Assembly (NCBI GenBank): GCA_028715665.1
Contig: JAQURI010000048.1
Span: 1 to 10,315 of the forward strand
DNA length: 10,315 bases
Reading direction: 5' to 3'
Source: Candidatus Ratteibacteria bacterium
Lineage (GTDB): Bacteria; CAIJMQ01
Position 1 is the stretch's first letter; every line of letters starts with the position of its first letter. The position numbers were made by a program, and so were the translations under genes. The notes under the pieces are model-generated. The model saw only the letters and a list, made by a program, of their open reading frames with translations. It ran no database searches and was not told the origin of the DNA. Positions 8,031 through 10,315 of the stretch are shown piece by piece.

Positions 8031-8076
8031 CCCCGCTAGAAATCTGAACTTATGTTTTCCGGCGGGGTTTTCTTTT
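8031..8076 (+). terminator. Rho-independent terminator after the subtilase gene
   Basis: CCCCGC (8031-8036) pairs with GCGGGG (8062-8067). A second helix, GAAA with TTTC, continues inside after a small internal loop. The stem is followed by TTTTCTTTT (8068-8076). It starts 14 bases after the stop codon and should end the transcript of the beta-helix gene pair. Confidence 0.88.
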
Positions 8077-8103
8077 GCCACAAATCCAATTCTAACGTAT
8101 AAT
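8075..8103 (+). promoter_or_regulatory. Sigma70-type promoter of the M20 peptidase gene
   Basis: TTGCCA (8075-8080, five of six matches to TTGACA) and a perfect TATAAT (8098-8103) are separated by exactly 17 bases. The -35 box overlaps the last two bases of the upstream terminator's T-tract. A start of transcription 6-7 bases after the -10 box falls near 8109-8111, only about 2-4 bases before ATG 8113. No extended -10 TG is present. Confidence 0.8.
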
Positions 8104-8112
8104 TTCTACGTT

Positions 8113-9255
8113 ATGATGGACTCAATAGATGAAAAGAGCATGATTGGTTTGGCATGCTCGCTTATATCAAAAGAAACCGTAAATCCTCCCGGTGATGAAT
8201 ATTTAGTCAAAGCTCTTGTTGTCAAAAGCATGAAAGATTTGGGGATGAAAATAAAAATTATCGGAGATAAAAAACGGCCGAATATTTTGGGAGAAGTCGG
8301 AAAAGGACATCCAAGTATTGCGATTCTTTGTCATATGGATGTAGTTCCGCCGGGAAGAGATTGGAAGACGAATCCTTTTAAAGCGGTGATTAAGAGCGGT
8401 AGACTTTACGGCCGGGGCGCCTGCGACGATAAAGGGCCTTATGCGGCGTCCTGGGCGGCAATTAAAGCGGTTTTATCAAGCGGCAAGAAATTAAAAGGGA
8501 AAATAATTCTGGGCGCGGTGGCGGACGAAGAAACAGGTTCTACGGAAGGAATTAAATTATTATTAAAGAAGAAAAAATTGGATTGCGATTTTTGTTTTAT
8601 ACCCGACGGGGGGAGAGTAGATGAGGCAGTAATAGGAGAGAAGGGAATGCTTTGGCTTAAGTTTGCAAGCGTCGGTAAAAGTGCTCACGGCAGTAATCCC
8701 GATAAAGGAATAAACGCTATAAATAATATGGCTAACTTTTTATCAAAAATTGCTAAACTTAAATTCAGCAAAAAAATAGATTCTCATTTTTCAGGTCCTA
8801 CTATTAACATCGGAGAAATAAAAGGCGGAGATGCGCCGAATATCGTTCCGTCATACTGCGAAGCGACAATAGATATCCGTTATCCTTTGGGAATAAAAAA
8901 AGAAGATATAATTAAAAAAGTGAAATCCATGATAAGTTTTTATAATAGAAAAAACAGGAAGATAATTTTAAAAGAAATTCTTCAAGACACTTCCCCGCAC
9001 CTTTTGGATATTAAAAAATATCCTTTCTTGAAAAAATTTCTTGAAGCTTCAAAAGAAGCAAAAGAGAAAATGAAATTCGTAACAATCGGCGGCAACTCCG
9101 TTGCCAAACTCCTCTATTTTGCGGGCATACCTTCCTTTTCTCATTCCCCTGAAGATATCCCAACAGCTCATCAGGCAGATGAATCCGTGTCGTTAAAGAA
9201 TTTGCGCAGATGTGCTATACTTTGGGCAAAGTTTTTGGAGAAAACGGTACTGTAA
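8113..9255 (+). CDS. M20-family zinc metallopeptidase (ArgE/DapE/PepV-like), 380 aa
   Basis: This is a predicted cytoplasmic two-zinc aminoacylase or peptidase, with no signal peptide. The visible metal and catalytic residues match the family: H74 and D76 in CHMDVVPP, bridging D105 in GRGACDDKGP, general base E139 and ligand E140 in ADEETGS, D165 in IPDGG, and H353 in TAHQADE. H192 in AHGSNPDKG, followed by INAINNM, marks the inserted lid/dimerisation domain. The length is normal for the family. The DDKGP form resembles PepV-type dipeptidases more than classical ArgE or DapE, so the substrate (dipeptide, acetyl- or succinyl-amino acid) cannot be settled. ATG 8113 or the adjacent ATG 8116 is the start: the N-terminal helix leading to ETVNPPGDE needs these residues. 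A start at ATG 8140 would leave it too short. There is no Shine-Dalgarno site, which fits the predicted leaderless mRNA. The gene is transcribed from its own promoter. Confidence 0.92.
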   Translation: MMDSIDEKSMIGLACSLISKETVNPPGDEYLVKALVVKSMKDLGMKIKIIGDKKRPNILGEVGKGHPSIAILCHMDVVPPGRDWKTNPFKAVIKSGRLYGRGACDDKGPYAASWAAIKAVLSSGKKLKGKIILGAVADEETGSTEGIKLLLKKKKLDCDFCFIPDGGRVDEAVIGEKGMLWLKFASVGKSAHGSNPDKGINAINNMANFLSKIAKLKFSKKIDSHFSGPTINIGEIKGGDAPNIVPSYCEATIDIRYPLGIKKEDIIKKVKSMISFYNRKNRKIILKEILQDTSPHLLDIKKYPFLKKFLEASKEAKEKMKFVTIGGNSVAKLLYFAGIPSFSHSPEDIPTAHQADESVSLKNLRRCAILWAKFLEKTVL

Positions 9256-9284
9256 ATAATGTAAAAACATAAAAAGGTGCTGTC

Positions 9285-9374
9285 TGTCATTGCGAGGAGT
9301 GTAACGACGAAGCAATCTCCTGAATTCAATGTTGAGATTGCCACACCCTCACAATATTCGGGTTCGCAATGACA
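9285..9374. repeat. 90-bp palindromic interspersed repeat (TGTCATTGCGA family)
   Basis: The ends are perfect 11-bp inverted repeats: TGTCATTGCGA (9285-9295) and TCGCAATGACA (9364-9374). Inside is a second perfect inverted pair, GCAATCTC (9312-9319) and GAGATTGC (9334-9341), around a 14-base loop containing the palindrome TGAATTCA. The left arm has the GAGGAGTGTAACGACGAA segment seen in dispersed non-coding repeats of many environmental bacteria. This recognition is from memory, not from a search. It has no ORF and fills the gap between the M20 gene and rseP. It could fold as a long hairpin in RNA and act as a transcript-end structure or a small non-autonomous mobile element. Confidence 0.85.
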
Positions 9375-9408
9375 AATAATGTTGTTGTTTAATTTTTATT
9401 TACTAATC

Positions 9409-9413
9409 GGAGG
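9409..9413 (+). promoter_or_regulatory. Shine-Dalgarno site of rseP
   Basis: GGAGG, within CGGAGGA, is 8 bases before GTG 9422. It decides in favour of this GTG start, which also places a hydrophobic helix directly before HELGH. Confidence 0.88.
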
Positions 9414-9421
9414 AATAGACA

Positions 9422-10315
9422 GTGGACATATTTATCTCGTATTTTATAAAAACATTATATGTTATTTTTGTTTTCGGGATTCTGATTTTTTTCCACGAAT
9501 TGGGGCATTTCATTGTTGCCAAAAGAATGAAAGTGAAAGTGGAAAAATTCTCCTTTGGGTGGGGTCCTGTTTTAATAAAGTTTAAGCGGGGAGAAACGGA
9601 ATATGTCGTTTCTCTTGTTCCTGTCGGCGGATATGTGAAGATGGCGGGTGAAAATTTAAGCGAAAGAAAGGGTAAAGAAGGAGAATTTTATTCAAAGAGG
9701 CCTCATCAAAGAATAGCCATAGTCGCCGCTGGTCCTATAATGTCTTTCGCTTTGGCATTTGTTATTTTTTATATTGTCGTTATGGCGGGAGTTGCGACGG
9801 TTGATCCCAATGCCAAAGTCGGCGGATTGATTGAGGGTTATCCTGCGCAAAGTGTTGGCATAAAAGAAGGCGATTTGATTGTTGCTATTAACGAACAGCC
9901 AATAAATAGTTGGCAACAAATGGCGCAATTAATAAGGGAAAATCCCGGCAAAGAAATTCTTATAACATTGGAAAGAGACGGGGAAATTATTTCATTTTAT
10001 GTTGCTACAAAAGAGGAAGTTTTAAACGGCGGACAAAAAATAGGCCAAATAGGAATTTATCCCGATGTTATTATAGAAAAAGCCAATCCGCTGGCTGCTA
10101 TCTATAAATCCGCGGAGGGTGTAGGCAAAACAACTTATCTTATAATACACGGGCTTAGCGAACTTATAAGGGTAAAAGTTTCTGCCAAAGAAGCGTTGGG
10201 CGGTCCTATTCTTATAGCAAGGATTACAGCGGAGTTATCCGAAGCGGGTTTTATGCCCGTGTTGAATTTTGCGGGAATGATAAGCGTAATGCTTGGGCTT
10301 ATTAATCTTTTTCCC
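9422..10315 (+). CDS. rseP: RseP/RasP site-2 intramembrane zinc metalloprotease, 3' truncated by the window
   Basis: The first 298 codons are present and the frame is open to the window end. The product is an M50B inner-membrane protease that cleaves transmembrane segments, such as anti-sigma factors or signal-peptide remnants, after a first cut by another protease. Residues 4-24 form the first membrane helix, ending in the zinc motif H25-E-L-G-H29. Then come FSFGWGP, VSLVPVGGYVKMAGE (the membrane-reentrant region), RIAIVAAGPIMSF leading into the second helix (about 100-123), and one PDZ domain at about 133-200 (SVGIKEGDLIVAIN). ALGGPILIARIT follows at 258-269. The last residues, NLFP, start the conserved N-x-x-P-x-P-x-L-D-G motif whose metal ligand Asp lies outside the window. 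One deviation is that the usual Asn of AGPxxNF is Ser (S108). Single-PDZ, RasP-like forms are common outside Proteobacteria. The start is GTG with a strong Shine-Dalgarno site; no clear promoter was found close upstream. In many bacteria the gene lies near dxr, cdsA and uppS; those neighbours are not visible here. Confidence 0.93.
   Translation, partial: MDIFISYFIKTLYVIFVFGILIFFHELGHFIVAKRMKVKVEKFSFGWGPVLIKFKRGETEYVVSLVPVGGYVKMAGENLSERKGKEGEFYSKRPHQRIAIVAAGPIMSFALAFVIFYIVVMAGVATVDPNAKVGGLIEGYPAQSVGIKEGDLIVAINEQPINSWQQMAQLIRENPGKEILITLERDGEIISFYVATKEEVLNGGQKIGQIGIYPDVIIEKANPLAAIYKSAEGVGKTTYLIIHGLSELIRVKVSAKEALGGPILIARITAELSEAGFMPVLNFAGMISVMLGLINLFP

Noticed and set aside
9332..9359. Possible promoter inside the palindromic repeat (TTGAGA and an AT-rich ATATTC-like box)
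   Set aside because: The -10 match is poor at acceptable spacings of 15-17 bases, and the bases are explained by the inverted repeat. How rseP is transcribed remains open.
9379..9585. Plus-strand open frame from ATG 9379
   Set aside because: It overlaps the start of rseP in another frame. The GGAGG site and the HELGH-coding frame show that GTG 9422 is the real gene.
9692..10107. Open frames on both strands inside rseP
   Set aside because: They are out of frame with a clearly conserved PDZ- and membrane-helix-coding sequence and have no features of their own.
2449..10315. A coordinated protease system made of the subtilase, the M20 peptidase and RseP
   Set aside because: Separate transcription signals, different compartments and a well-known housekeeping role for RseP make chance adjacency more likely; nothing in the sequence links the three.

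Overview
The window holds four genes, all on the + strand, from a moderately AT-rich bacterial chromosome. Two are very large secreted repeat proteins and two are ordinary cellular proteases. The repeat proteins are built from modules that open with a W-Y-V-D-D box, continue through right-handed beta-helix rungs with Asn-Cys dyads, and close with an SPCID...DMGAYEY box. This architecture (right-handed parallel beta-helix with a choice-of-anchor Q type end) is typical of environmental, mostly uncultured bacteria such as Omnitrophota, Planctomycetota and relatives. The dispersed palindrome TGTCATTGCGA...TCGCAATGACA, the Shine-Dalgarno sites and the sigma70-type promoter also say bacterium. The phylum is an inference from style and cannot be fixed from this window.

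Layout. At 2-2404 is the 3' part of a beta-helix gene that begins before the window; it holds one truncated and one complete module. After 44 bp, which include a 24-bp pure A/T palindrome and a strong ribosome binding site, a complete 1855-residue gene (2449-8016) encodes a signal peptide, a short beta-helix, an acidic linker, a protease prodomain, a subtilisin-family (S8) protease with an intact catalytic triad, and three more modules of the kind seen in the first gene. A hairpin terminator (8031-8076) closes this pair. Its T-tract runs straight into a near-consensus promoter (8075-8103) for an M20-family zinc peptidase (8113-9255), whose start codon lies so close to the -10 box that the mRNA is predicted to be leaderless or nearly so. 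A 90-bp palindromic interspersed repeat (9285-9374) fills most of the next gap. The window then ends inside rseP (from GTG 9422), an intramembrane site-2 protease with HELGH and a PDZ domain.

How they work together. The first two genes are tandem paralogues, probably co-transcribed, making cell-surface or secreted beta-helix proteins; one of them carries its own protease. Stretches of near-identical DNA between modules suggest continuing duplication and gene conversion. The M20 peptidase and RseP look like housekeeping genes unrelated to the surface pair. The unusual elements are the beta-helix/subtilase/beta-helix fusion, the A-B-A module order, the Asn-Cys ladder and the leaderless M20 transcript. 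No CRISPR array, tRNA, rRNA, transposase or phage gene was recognised.
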